33,302 nt of DNA from Lentimicrobiaceae bacterium (GCA_017993235.1 JAGONC010000034.1:1-33302), one strand, 5' to 3'. Counted from the stretch's first letter, positions 1 to 7,984 are shown. The notes: a model not told the origin generated them from the sequence alone. Translations and numbers: made by a program.

Positions 1-616
1 TCGTAGCATGTACTTAAATTCCGGCAAATCTCATGAATGATATAACCAAATACCAGCAGGGCAACTGAATCAACCCAGTTATTCATATAAGTGAACAGAC
101 CCTCGTGGCCCTTTTGGAAAGAAATGCCCAGTTCTTCAATGAGTTTCTCCATGTCCACTATTGACTGCTGCCGCCTGTACATATTCGTTGTCATTGCGAA
201 AAAGGCATCGGCATACCGTAATATTTCAGACTTGGAAAAAGCTGGAAACCGGTTTCCCATGGCAGTATAATCCGGTATGAAATACACCCGGATGATGTGC
301 GTGAGTTCTTCGTCAAAAGCCACGCTGTCTTCATGACGAAACACGCCGTAGACCTCATACATGAATATCCCTGGAATATCGGTTTATAATCCCGGTCGAA
401 CAATTCAAGGTCAAATTTTTTGGAACTTAATACATCAGAGTAATCCTCAAACAGCTGCCTGACGGATTCTTGATTTTCCTTAAAATAACCTGCAAACGTA
501 AAGGTCCGGAATCCATTGACCAGGGAATTGAACAGGAAATCCTGATACTGGATCTTTTTCGGGAGCATGATCTCGTACATAACTCCCAGCTCGGCATTAT
601 GAAATCGGTATTTCAT
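1..616 (-). CDS. Unknown protein, frameshifted and cut by the left window edge
   Basis: I do not recognise this protein. The likely start is the ATG at 616, which opens MKYRFHNAELG; an in-frame start at 676 would add 20 less plausible residues. The first frame reads convincingly to about position 370 (FDLELFDRDYKPIFQG). It then turns into unlikely sequence and stops at 191. From about position 368 leftward a second minus frame gives protein-like sequence (GIFMYEVYGVFRHEDSVAF, later YADAFFAMTTNMYRRQQSI) that stays open to position 1. That second frame has a TAA just upstream of the junction, so one gene with a single-base indel fits better than two overlapping genes. The product would be soluble and acidic, of at least 200 residues. 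The indel could be a real mutation or an assembly error. The gene lies downstream of the M61 peptidase on the same strand. Confidence 0.6.
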
Positions 617-753
617 CTCTGAAATATTAAATTTTACTGCAAAATAAGAACAAAGAATCCAATCTGACCCACACAAATAATGACCATGAGGTAATCATTT
701 CATTTACAGGAGGAGGAGGAGAGATGTAAGAGGAAAGTAGGTAGAAAACTGCA

Positions 754-2361
754 TCATCTCCCCACCCACGACTGATATACAGATAACTGGAATGGATCCG
801 GATTATCAATCCTGTTTATCCTGAACTTTCTCCCGCCTGTCCCAGTGCCGGCTTCTTCTGTTAGCTTCAGCCCGGCATAGGAAAGATATTGTGAATACTC
901 GATCTCCCTGGTCGTATAGACATATTCAAATTCTTTATTCAGGGAAATGCCGGCTGTTTGTTCGCAGGCTTGCTGGAATTCGGCATCAGTGAACCCACGG
1001 TGAAACTCCAGGTAATATTGCCGGTATAATAGCCTCATCACATCATCCAGCGACTTTTCGTTGCCTGTGGCATGGCGTATTGCAAGATCCAGGATCATAC
1101 CGGCCAGCGGACCTTTGTCATAGCAGGAAATAGACCGGTCGGGACCGCCCGACCCCTGTCCAAACGGGCCATCGCTCCAGGTAATGTAGCTGGCCTGGGA
1201 TAAGGACTGGCTAAAGCGCCCCGGATCATTTTCATAGGAGTCGATATTGCCTGCGAGGCTTGTCAAAAGGTCCTCTTCACTCATCAATCCTGCCCGCCTG
1301 ACGATCAGGTATTCATAATAAACGGTCACCCCTTCGCTCATCCAGAGCAGGTTGGTCCTGTTTTCAGTGTCATAATCGAACGGGCCGAGCTCGAAAGGCC
1401 GGATCCTCTTCACATTGTAATTATGGAAGTACTCGTGGGCAAGGAATTTCATCATCCTTTGCCTCGTATCCGGCGCATCAAGCCCCCTGCCGCTAAAGCT
1501 CACCGTCGTGCTGTTGAGGTGCTCTATCCCACCGAATCCCGGACCGATGCCTATGAAAGTGTACTGGGTGTACGGAATATCTCCCATTATATCCGCTGCT
1601 GCCTTTACTACTTTTTTAAGGTTTTCCCTGAAGGCTTTCCTGTCGAAACTGCCTGGATCATATGCGATGAACCGGTGCTCTATCCCATCAATGGTAAATG
1701 AAGGTAACTCGTCCAGGCTCCCAATCAGGAGCGGGCAGTCGTAGAGTACATCAAAATCCGGTGCCGTGAATTCATTTGTGGTTCCTTCGGTCCTCTCAAG
1801 TCCTGTTGCAATGTTTTGCCAGGCATCATAGGGCTTTATCTTCAGATGGACCGGTATACCGGTTAGCCCATCGATATACATGAAGGTCGCAGCCGGTACA
1901 ATGTAGCCATGGGTGGCGTCAAGAAAATTCTCGGCGACGAATTTTTTATCGGCATAGACATCGTAACGTATTTTGAACGATGTTTTTTTTTCAGTTACAA
2001 CACGCCAGGTATTGCTGTTCACCTGGTCAAAAAAAACCTCCCCGCCATGCAGACCTTCGGCAGAAAAATCCCTCACGTTCTTTGCATACTCCATGATCTG
2101 ATAATATCCTGGTGTCCAGCGGGGCATTCTGAAAAAGACTGTATCCTTTTTCAATCCTTCACAGAGAAGCTCGACGTGGAAAATATGGCTGGAAGGTTCC
2201 GGCATCGAGACCATATAATAAAGGGAAGGGGAGGGGGACGGTCCGTTGCATCCGGTGAAAGTGATCAGCATGCTGAACAAAATCAATAAACAGATCCCCT
2301 GTATCCTTTTCAATCCTGCTCCAGGATGATTCACCACCAGATTTAAATTGATTTGAATCAT
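754..2361 (-). CDS. M61 (glycyl aminopeptidase) family metallopeptidase, lipoprotein, no PDZ domain
   Basis: Predicted zinc aminopeptidase of family M61, 535 residues, probably a lipoprotein anchored outside the cytoplasm. A hydrophobic stretch ends in a lipobox-like FTGC with Cys38. Residues about 45-215 form the N-terminal beta domain. The catalytic part shows GGIEH at 277-281, the zinc motif HEYFH at 309-313, and WMSEG with the third ligand Glu343. Family members usually have about 580-630 residues, with a PDZ domain after the catalytic part. Here only about 30 residues follow the equivalent point (YAGLKLTEEAG), so the PDZ domain is missing or was lost. The last residues (NPDPFQLSVYQSWVGR) may be a natural tail. 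A TAnnTTTG element at 2389-2382 lies about 20 bp upstream of the ATG. The family call is firm; the substrate is unknown. Confidence 0.93.
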   Translation of the reverse strand: MIQINLNLVVNHPGAGLKRIQGICLLILFSMLITFTGCNGPSPSPSLYYMVSMPEPSSHIFHVELLCEGLKKDTVFFRMPRWTPGYYQIMEYAKNVRDFSAEGLHGGEVFFDQVNSNTWRVVTEKKTSFKIRYDVYADKKFVAENFLDATHGYIVPAATFMYIDGLTGIPVHLKIKPYDAWQNIATGLERTEGTTNEFTAPDFDVLYDCPLLIGSLDELPSFTIDGIEHRFIAYDPGSFDRKAFRENLKKVVKAAADIMGDIPYTQYTFIGIGPGFGGIEHLNSTTVSFSGRGLDAPDTRQRMMKFLAHEYFHNYNVKRIRPFELGPFDYDTENRTNLLWMSEGVTVYYEYLIVRRAGLMSEEDLLTSLAGNIDSYENDPGRFSQSLSQASYITWSDGPFGQGSGGPDRSISCYDKGPLAGMILDLAIRHATGNEKSLDDVMRLLYRQYYLEFHRGFTDAEFQQACEQTAGISLNKEFEYVYTTREIEYSQYLSYAGLKLTEEAGTGTGGRKFRINRIDNPDPFQLSVYQSWVGR

Positions 2362-2381
2362 TAAAGCCGCCCGCTGACTTT

Positions 2382-2389
2382 CAAAGGTA
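2382..2389 (-). promoter_or_regulatory. Bacteroidetes-type -7 element for the M61 peptidase gene
   Basis: The minus strand reads TACCTTTG, an exact match to TAnnTTTG. The predicted transcription start near 2375 leaves a leader of about 14 nt before the ATG at 2361. I see no clear TTTG at the -33 position. Confidence 0.45.
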
Positions 2390-2476
2390 ACAAATATCTC
2401 GCAGCCGGCTTCTAATTAACACGGTATCCATATCAGCACCATCGCTGAAAGTGACGGTCTGCAAAAGCCGGTTCAC

Positions 2477-2731
2477 CTACTCACCATGATCATGATGAAT
2501 AAAGCGTTTATTCGCAAAAGCCCTTCCTGATCCTGATTTCAGGTACTTCTCAAAATTGAAGGCCATGTATTTGTCTTTAAATGAGATGTAGGTTTCAAGT
2601 TCGACAGGCAAACGGGACTTTGTATATTCAACCTGACCTTTGTCATGACGCTGAAGGCGTTGATCCAGATCGGATGTGCAGCCTGTATAGTGGGTTCCGT
2701 CACTACATTTGAGGATATATACGTACCACAT
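2477..2731 (-). CDS. Small GIY-YIG nuclease domain protein (UPF0213/YhbQ type)
   Basis: An 84-residue protein made of a single GIY-YIG nuclease fold. It opens with WYVYILKCSDG, where the GIY element appears as VYI. The YIG element appears as YTG in HYTGCTSDL, followed by the arginine of DQRLQRH and the conserved FEKYLKSGSGRAF tail carrying the metal-binding Glu. Length and layout fit the stand-alone family common in Bacteroidetes. The cellular role of that family is not well settled; a role in DNA repair or recombination has been suggested. The gene is monocistronic, about 120 bp downstream of the tmRNA 3' end on the same strand, with the hairpin element between them. Confidence 0.9.
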   Translation of the reverse strand: MWYVYILKCSDGTHYTGCTSDLDQRLQRHDKGQVEYTKSRLPVELETYISFKDKYMAFNFEKYLKSGSGRAFANKRFIHHDHGE

Positions 2732-2766
2732 GGGTAAGGGGAGTAAAAGTTACTGAGTGGACAGCG

Positions 2767-2846
2767 TCCGCCGAAGCCCGCAGAAGTATTGCACGCTCTA
2801 TATTATCAGCCCGCCTTCGTATTGCATGCGCAATACTTCGGCGGGC
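2767..2846 (-). repeat. Palindromic repeat element downstream of the tmRNA, possible terminator
   Basis: Positions 2809-2846 form a long hairpin: a 7-bp GC-rich outer stem (GCCCGCC/GGCGGGC), a 3x3 internal mismatch (GAA opposite GAA on the minus strand), a 7-bp inner stem (GTATTGC/GCAATAC) and the loop GCAT. The hairpin begins 3 nt after the tmRNA CC end. A degenerate half copy (gcccgcagaagtattgc) lies at 2776-2792, preceded by another partial motif (ccgccgaag) at 2768-2776. There is no T-run, so intrinsic termination is uncertain. The pattern fits an interspersed palindromic repeat that may also protect or process the tmRNA 3' end. Confidence 0.6.
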
Positions 2847-2849
2847 GAA

Positions 2850-3246
2850 GGTGGAGCTGGAGGGAGTCGAACCCTCGTCCAAACAAGGAACAGATGTGCT
2901 TTCTACATGCTTATCCGGTCGTTGGTTTTCGAACAGGATCCGGGAACCGGCACCCAAACTCCTGCCTTATCCTCTGAAATCTCGCCGCGGCATCAAGGCT
3001 CTGCCACAGCCAGCCCGAAATTGCGAGCGCCCTGTGCTCCGGCCGGAATCAGGCATCTCCACCGGCAGGACGTCCCGCTCCCGGACCTTGTCCGGGATTA
3101 AGCTTAATCTACTAACTTCGATTAGGCAGCGAGAGCGAAGTTATTTTCGCCAGTTATTGGTTCGCAGAAATTGTTAACGGGCGTGTCTGCATTGCCCGGC
3201 ATGCTTACAAATCCACTCGGCTTGCTGTCAAAACCAGTGCAGCCCC
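2850..3246 (-). ncRNA. ssrA: tmRNA (transfer-messenger RNA)
   Basis: One-piece tmRNA of about 397 nt that rescues stalled ribosomes by trans-translation. The 5' end GGGGCUG (from 3246) pairs with the 3' CAGCUCC at 2859-2853, including the G3-U wobble read by alanyl-tRNA synthetase. Next come discriminator A (2852) and CC (2851-2850). The following base is T, so the final A of CCA is not encoded. The T-arm (GGTTCGACTCC) sits just inside the 3' end, as expected. The tag reading frame at 3151-3122 encodes GENNFALAA followed by TAA, close to the GETNYALAA or GENNYALAA tags of Bacteroidales. Plus-strand reading frames across this region are artefacts of the RNA gene. The ends are assigned by pairing and could be off by 1-3 nt. 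Confidence 0.95.
3122..3151 (-). other. tmRNA proteolysis-tag reading frame (GENNFALAA)
   Basis: Nine sense codons and a TAA stop inside the tmRNA, beginning with the resume codon GGC. The hydrophobic ALAA end is the usual degradation signal for ClpXP-type proteases. Relative to the tags I remember from Bacteroides and Porphyromonas, Phe replaces Tyr at position 5. Confidence 0.85.
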
Positions 3247-3251
3247 GAAGT

Positions 3252-3281
3252 GGGTGTGGGTGTCAGTGTGGGTGTGAGTGT
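3252..3281 (+). repeat. Five tandem 6-bp units (gggtgt family) in the tmRNA leader
   Basis: Five 6-bp units: gggtgt, gggtgt, cagtgt, gggtgt, gagtgt. On the transcribed minus strand this is a CA-rich, G-free stretch between the -7 element and the mature tmRNA 5' end. It would lie in the precursor leader removed by RNase P. Confidence 0.7.
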
Positions 3282-3287
3282 GAAATG

Positions 3288-3295
3288 CAAAGATA
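3288..3295 (-). promoter_or_regulatory. Bacteroidetes-type -7 element for the tmRNA gene
   Basis: Minus strand TATCTTTG followed by CA, an exact TAnnTTTG match. The predicted start near 3281 gives a leader of about 35 nt before the mature 5' end at 3246. No convincing -33 TTTG is seen. Confidence 0.55.
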
Positions 3296-3355
3296 CGGAT
3301 TTTTGGGGTCGATGACTTAAAATAATGCAGATAGTGGAAACGTGATGCGTTGAAG

Positions 3356-5494
3356 CTATACCTTGGAGTCGATCACTTCGATGCCATCCCAGTCGGAAGG
3401 GATACCGGAACGGAGTATCTTTTCGCAGCGGTTGATATACAGCACTGTGGCCTTGTCGTGCATGTTGACCTCACGGATCGCATTGAATTCTTCAAGGGCT
3501 TTACTGAAGTCCTTGATCTTATAATAATTGATGGCTTTGGCAAACTGGGCCTTGGTCTGGATCTTCAGCCGCTTGATGTCTTCCGGCTCTCCATCAATGA
3601 CCTCGAAAATGTATACTGCCTGCTTTTTCCCCTTGACCTTAACGATATCGAGAAACCGGTAATTATACGCACTTGGATCATCCAGCTTGATCAGGGTGTC
3701 TTCACTGATGATGATGGCACAACCGTAGATCTTGGTCAGGTTTTCCAGGCGGGAGGCCAGATTGACAGCATCTGAGATGACCGTACCGTCCATCCTCCCT
3801 TCACCTCCCACGACGCCCAGCATCAATTTACCGATATGGATGCCGATCCCGCTGTCGATCTCCGGTTTGCCAAATTGTCCCATCACCTGGTTGAACTGGG
3901 CCAGCTTGATGCGCATCTCAATGGATGCGTTGAGGGCATCCCCGGGATTATCAGGAAAAAGGGCCATGATGGAGTCACCCATGTACTTGTCGATGAAGCC
4001 GTTGTTGTTGCGAATGACGGGCTCCATGTACCCGAGGTAATGGTTCAGGAAATCAAAGTTTTCCTTCGGCGTCATGGATTCCGAGATATCGGTGAATCGC
4101 CGTATGTCGGTAAACAAAATGGTCATTTCCTGCTGCACCTGATCACCCAGCTTGATATCCACAAAGCTTTCCTTACCCAGAAAATCAAGGAACTGCTGCG
4201 GGATGAAGCGTGAGTATGCCTGGTTCATCCGTGAGATGTTATGGATATAATCCTTGATCTTCTGCGACATTTCGTTATATCCTTCAGTGAGCTGTCCAAT
4301 TTCGTCGTTCGTCCTGACGATACCGAAATTGTTCAGCTTGCCTTCACCGGTCAGACGCATGTTATCCAGAAGTTCGCTTACCGGGCTGGCAATATCCTGG
4401 GTGGTCCAGCGAACAAAAAGGATGATGTAAATAAACGATACAAAGATGCCTGCTCCGATGCCGATGAACATGGTAATATTATCAATGGCATTGATATAAT
4501 AAAGGCTGCGGTAAGGACTGTCGGCCCCGATATCCTCCGGTAATCCGAAGAGCTGTGTGTAGTCACCCAGCAGTATCTTCACCTGTTCAGGGGTAATGTC
4601 TTTCAGATCAGCCACGGGGGTGAGGCTCAGAAATAAATACAGGATCACAATGGTCAGCGGCAGGAGGGTGGTCATGATGCTCGATACCATAAATCGGTTC
4701 CGGATCTTTCCTACCCTGAAATTAAAGATACGCCTCCGGAGCTCTTCGGGAGTGAACACATGCTCCAGGTATTTGATATGAACACGGTGCTTTTGCCAGA
4801 AGTAGACGAACAGCAGGACCAGCATGGAAGCAACAATGGAAACATAAAAGAACTGCGAGAAGATCTGTTTCTGGGTATCATCGGAAAAGTGGTCCGGAGA
4901 AGACAGAACCACGATCATATAAACAGTCGCTGACAGGTAAGCCAGTAAAAGGATTCCGCTGTTGATCTGGGGAGTGAAAAGAAGATATTTCTTCGTAAAA
5001 AGGAATAATTTCCTGGATATCTTCCTGTTCTTGCGCTTTCGAATAAAGTACCGTTTGAATGGCAGGTTAAAGATAAATCCAAGGATAAAACTGACCAGCA
5101 ATAACTTCAGTAACAGGTTGAACGAGGTGGTCAGGGGACTTTTGTTGGTTTCTGCCTTCGTTACTCCGGGCTGCGTAGCCTCCTCTCCCTTGTTCCCCAC
5201 AGGTGCTTTTGGACGGATTACTGTGTCAAAATCTCCCTTTGACGGGTTGAATAAGATGGAAGTATCCAGCAGGATGCCTGCCAGTGAATCCAGTTCCTGC
5301 GCAAGACTATCTGACGAAAGGATCAATGAACCCGTTGCGGTGTGTCGGGATCGCATTTCGCCTTTTTCGATCAGCTGGGGTGCATATTTCAGAAAGAGCA
5401 CCGCGATGAAAGGGGTGATCAGCAGGTAATAGATCACCGTTGAGATCAGGTAGATTCTCAAACCATAATACCGTGGAACCCTGGAATATTTCAT
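3356..5494 (-). CDS. Membrane class III adenylate cyclase with HAMP domain
   Basis: Predicted adenylate cyclase of 712 residues. There are about six membrane segments (near 13-36, 123-144, 178-197, 213-231, 266-290 and 339-361), with a linker after the first that is probably periplasmic. A HAMP linker follows at about 362-415, then a class III cyclase domain at about 449-630. It has both metal aspartates (Asp463 in FTDIRRF, Asp507 in KYMGDSIM), the adenine-selecting Lys503, Thr571 in RMDGTVISDAVNLASRLE, and the catalytic Asn578 and Arg582. Lys with Thr is the pattern of the class IIIb (CyaC-like) cyclases, so ATP is the likely substrate. Residues about 645-695 look like one helical TPR-type repeat. 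The gene follows the NtrC-like regulator across a 10-bp repeat array and may share its transcript. Confidence 0.93.
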   Translation of the reverse strand: MKYSRVPRYYGLRIYLISTVIYYLLITPFIAVLFLKYAPQLIEKGEMRSRHTATGSLILSSDSLAQELDSLAGILLDTSILFNPSKGDFDTVIRPKAPVGNKGEEATQPGVTKAETNKSPLTTSFNLLLKLLLVSFILGFIFNLPFKRYFIRKRKNRKISRKLFLFTKKYLLFTPQINSGILLLAYLSATVYMIVVLSSPDHFSDDTQKQIFSQFFYVSIVASMLVLLFVYFWQKHRVHIKYLEHVFTPEELRRRIFNFRVGKIRNRFMVSSIMTTLLPLTIVILYLFLSLTPVADLKDITPEQVKILLGDYTQLFGLPEDIGADSPYRSLYYINAIDNITMFIGIGAGIFVSFIYIILFVRWTTQDIASPVSELLDNMRLTGEGKLNNFGIVRTNDEIGQLTEGYNEMSQKIKDYIHNISRMNQAYSRFIPQQFLDFLGKESFVDIKLGDQVQQEMTILFTDIRRFTDISESMTPKENFDFLNHYLGYMEPVIRNNNGFIDKYMGDSIMALFPDNPGDALNASIEMRIKLAQFNQVMGQFGKPEIDSGIGIHIGKLMLGVVGGEGRMDGTVISDAVNLASRLENLTKIYGCAIIISEDTLIKLDDPSAYNYRFLDIVKVKGKKQAVYIFEVIDGEPEDIKRLKIQTKAQFAKAINYYKIKDFSKALEEFNAIREVNMHDKATVLYINRCEKILRSGIPSDWDGIEVIDSKV

Positions 5495-5521
5495 TATCTG
5501 ATACTAACCTCAACTCATCAT

Positions 5522-5591
5522 CAATGACCACAAATGACCACGAATGACTACGATTAACTACGAATGACTATGAATGACCATGAATAACTAT
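5522..5591 (+). repeat. Seven tandem 10-bp units (gaatgaccac family)
   Basis: Units read on the plus strand: caatgaccac, aaatgaccac, gaatgactac, gattaactac, gaatgactat, gaatgaccat, gaataactat. The array starts inside the TAG stop of the response regulator gene and runs toward the cyclase start. It is the hairpin-free form of the repeat family seen at 11381-11479 and 14931-15036, but in the opposite orientation to transcription. Confidence 0.85.
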
Positions 5592-6757
5592 TTCATCTGC
5601 TGCAACGGCTGTGCATACAACCTGACATCCTCCAGGGTTATGACCTGGTCACACAGGATCACCATCCTTTCCACCACGTTGCGCAGCTCACGTACATTGC
5701 CCGTCCAGGGATACGTTTTTAATTCTTCCAGGGCATCGTTGCTGAACTGCATCTGCGGCTTCCCCTCATTTTCACAGATCATCTTCAGAAAATGCTCCGC
5801 AATCATGGGAATATCGTCTTTTCTCTCCTTCAGTTCAGGAACATTGATCAGGATCACACTGATGCGGTGGTACAGGTCTTCCCTGAAATTGCCCTTCCGG
5901 ATCTCTTCCATCAGGTCTTTATTGGTGGCCGCAATGATCCTGACATCCACGGCGATGTCCTTTTCACCCCCCACACGCATGATCCTGTTTTCCTGCAAAG
6001 CCCGCAAAACTTTTGCCTGGGCGGAGAGGCTCATATCACCAATTTCATCCAGGAAAAGCGTCCCGCCACTGGCCTGCTCGAAATCTCCCTTTCGTTGTTT
6101 TATGGCCGAGGTGAACGATCCTTTCTCATGTCCGAACAACACACTTTCGATCAGCTCAGAGGGAATGGCAGCACAATTGACTTCGACGAAAGGTCCAAAA
6201 GCCCGTTTGCTCTTTTCATGTAACCATCTGGCAACCAATTCCTTACCTGTTCCGTTCTTTCCAGTGACCAATACACGCGCTTCGGTTGGAGCCACCCGCT
6301 CGATCATTTCCTTCACATGCTGAATGGCAGGGGATTCCCCCACCATTTCGTAAGCTTTACTGACTTTTTTCTTGAGCGCTTTTGTTTCGGTGATGAGCGT
6401 TGATTTATCCAGTGCATTTCGCACCGTAATGAGCAGGCGGTTCAGGTCCAGGGGCTTTGCAATATAATCGTACGCTCCTTTTTTAATGGCATCCACAGCC
6501 GTTTCGATGGTTCCATGGCCGGAGATCATCACCATTGGCGTATCGGTCACCTGGAGTGTCTTCTCCAGGACTTCCATACCATCCATCTGCGGCATCTTGA
6601 TATCACAGAGGATCACGTCATAATGCGTTTGCCGTATCATTTCCAGTGCTGTCACACCGTCAACCGCATCGTCGACCTCGTACTTCTCGTACTCAAGGAT
6701 CTCCCGTAACGTGTTACGGATACTTCTTTCGTCATCGACAACCAGGATCCTGGCCAT
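5588..6757 (-). CDS. NtrC-family response regulator: receiver plus sigma-54-type AAA+ domain, no HTH
   Basis: A 389-residue response regulator. The receiver domain (1-120) has the acidic pair DD at 8-9, phospho-acceptor Asp52 and Lys101. The AAA+ domain (about 138-375) has Walker A GKNGTGKE at 166-173, Walker B GGTLFLDEIG at 231-240 and the WTGNVREL motif near the end. Two departures from NtrC stand out. The sigma-54 contact loop GAFTGA reads GSFTSA (213-218), and the protein stops just after the AAA+ domain without the Fis-type helix-turn-helix. From memory, short regulators of this kind recur across Bacteroidetes, so this is probably a family trait and not a truncation. The start lies 21 bp after the M48 protease stop, suggesting co-transcription. 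Confidence 0.95.
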   Translation of the reverse strand: MARILVVDDERSIRNTLREILEYEKYEVDDAVDGVTALEMIRQTHYDVILCDIKMPQMDGMEVLEKTLQVTDTPMVMISGHGTIETAVDAIKKGAYDYIAKPLDLNRLLITVRNALDKSTLITETKALKKKVSKAYEMVGESPAIQHVKEMIERVAPTEARVLVTGKNGTGKELVARWLHEKSKRAFGPFVEVNCAAIPSELIESVLFGHEKGSFTSAIKQRKGDFEQASGGTLFLDEIGDMSLSAQAKVLRALQENRIMRVGGEKDIAVDVRIIAATNKDLMEEIRKGNFREDLYHRISVILINVPELKERKDDIPMIAEHFLKMICENEGKPQMQFSNDALEELKTYPWTGNVRELRNVVERMVILCDQVITLEDVRLYAQPLQQMK

Positions 6758-6778
6758 AGGTTCTGTTGATTTATATGA

Positions 6779-7984
6779 TCATAGGTTATGACGGATTCCA
6801 CACCTGGGACAGAGCACCTGCTGAAGCGCATATCCTGGTGGTATTTTTATTTTCAATCCACAGGAACATTGAATAAACCGGTACTGATCAACGGTTTTCA
6901 TGATGTCGCCCAGTTCCCGTTCGTAGTGTATCCTGTCCAGTCCGGTCTCTTCTCCGGTCAATCCTGTTCGAAGACCAATGACGGTGGTGTCGGTCATGCC
7001 GGAGCCGGGGATAATGGTTTGCCGGGTATTCTTTACGGAAGAAAAGGCTTCCTGGTAATTCCTGAAGCTGGCTCCGCCGGCCATGCTGCGCAGGATACGG
7101 ATCCTTTCCGAGATGGGCGGATGGGTGCTGGTAAGGTCGGCAACCTGCCGGCCCTTTTGCTTGAGCGGATTGACGATATACATGGGTGCAGTGACCTTAT
7201 TGGCGGTTTCCAGGTCCTGGGTCGAACTGGCGATCTTTTCCAGGGCGGAAGCCAATCCCTCCGGATACCGGGTCAGTCTGGCTGCCGTGGCATCTGCCAG
7301 GTACTCGCGTTTGCGGGAAATGGCAAAATACAGCAGCTGTGCAAAGATGGGAGCCAGGATTGCCAGTAAAATGGCGATGACCAGGATGATGATCTGTCCC
7401 TGACCCTTCGATGAATCCGACCGGCTTCTACCCATCGAACCATAGAACATGCTGCGTGTGAACACCTGCGATATCATGACGATAACCCCGAGCATGATGC
7501 CTGCATACGTTAAAAACTGGATGTCACGGTTGACGATGTGGCCTGTTTCGTGGGCAACCACTCCCTGCAACTCGTCCCGGTTCATACGGGCCAGCAGCCC
7601 TGCTGTCACGGCGATGACGGCATTTTCGGGATTCCTGCCCGTGGCAAATGCGTTGGGCGCCTCGCTGTTGATGATGTAAATCTTTGGCATGGCAGGAAGC
7701 TGGCATGCTACTTTCATTTCCTCCACTACATTGTAAAGACGGGGGTGAACGTCCGGCGTGACCTCTTTCGCATTACTGATCGATAGCAGGATTTTGCTCC
7801 CCGAGTAATAACTGACAAGGTTGAGGATAAGGGTAATCAGCAGTGCAATGACGATCCCGGCAATACCGCCGTTTTGTGGATTAATGTAAAGACCGATAAA
7901 ATAGCCCAGCAGGACAAGGGTGACACCCATGCCGATGAAAAGCAACAACGATTTACGCCTGTTCAGCCGAATCAGCTCCCACAT
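6779..7984 (-). CDS. HtpX-like M48 family membrane zinc protease with C-terminal zinc ribbon
   Basis: A 401-residue integral membrane endopeptidase, probably acting in membrane protein quality control. Two N-terminal membrane helices (about 11-31 and 41-60) are followed by the catalytic motif HETGH at 145-149. Two more hydrophobic segments (about 159-175 and 188-215) come next, then EYLAD with the third zinc ligand Glu227. THPPISERI, another M48 hallmark, lies near 285. The C-terminus has an extra pair of knuckles (CSCGLKI ... CPRCG) that could form a zinc ribbon and is not part of classic HtpX. It lies 23 bp after LemA; LemA/M48 pairing is common in bacteria. Confidence 0.95.
   Translation of the reverse strand: MWELIRLNRRKSLLLFIGMGVTLVLLGYFIGLYINPQNGGIAGIVIALLITLILNLVSYYSGSKILLSISNAKEVTPDVHPRLYNVVEEMKVACQLPAMPKIYIINSEAPNAFATGRNPENAVIAVTAGLLARMNRDELQGVVAHETGHIVNRDIQFLTYAGIMLGVIVMISQVFTRSMFYGSMGRSRSDSSKGQGQIIILVIAILLAILAPIFAQLLYFAISRKREYLADATAARLTRYPEGLASALEKIASSTQDLETANKVTAPMYIVNPLKQKGRQVADLTSTHPPISERIRILRSMAGGASFRNYQEAFSSVKNTRQTIIPGSGMTDTTVIGLRTGLTGEETGLDRIHYERELGDIMKTVDQYRFIQCSCGLKIKIPPGYALQQVLCPRCGIRHNL

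Noticed and set aside
191..360. Continuation of the first frame of the left-edge gene as a real C-terminus
   Set aside because: Its residues (SCMRSTACFVMKTAWLL) look out of frame, while the other frame gives coherent protein sequence.
2703..3177. Reading frames on both strands across the tmRNA
   Set aside because: They overlap an RNA gene with clear 5' and 3' pairing and tag frame; their translations are low-complexity and Arg/Pro-rich.
2477..3246. Genomic island integrated at the tmRNA gene
   Set aside because: The 3' end of ssrA fits a classic attachment site, but there is no integrase, no second copy of the end and no change in gene style nearby.
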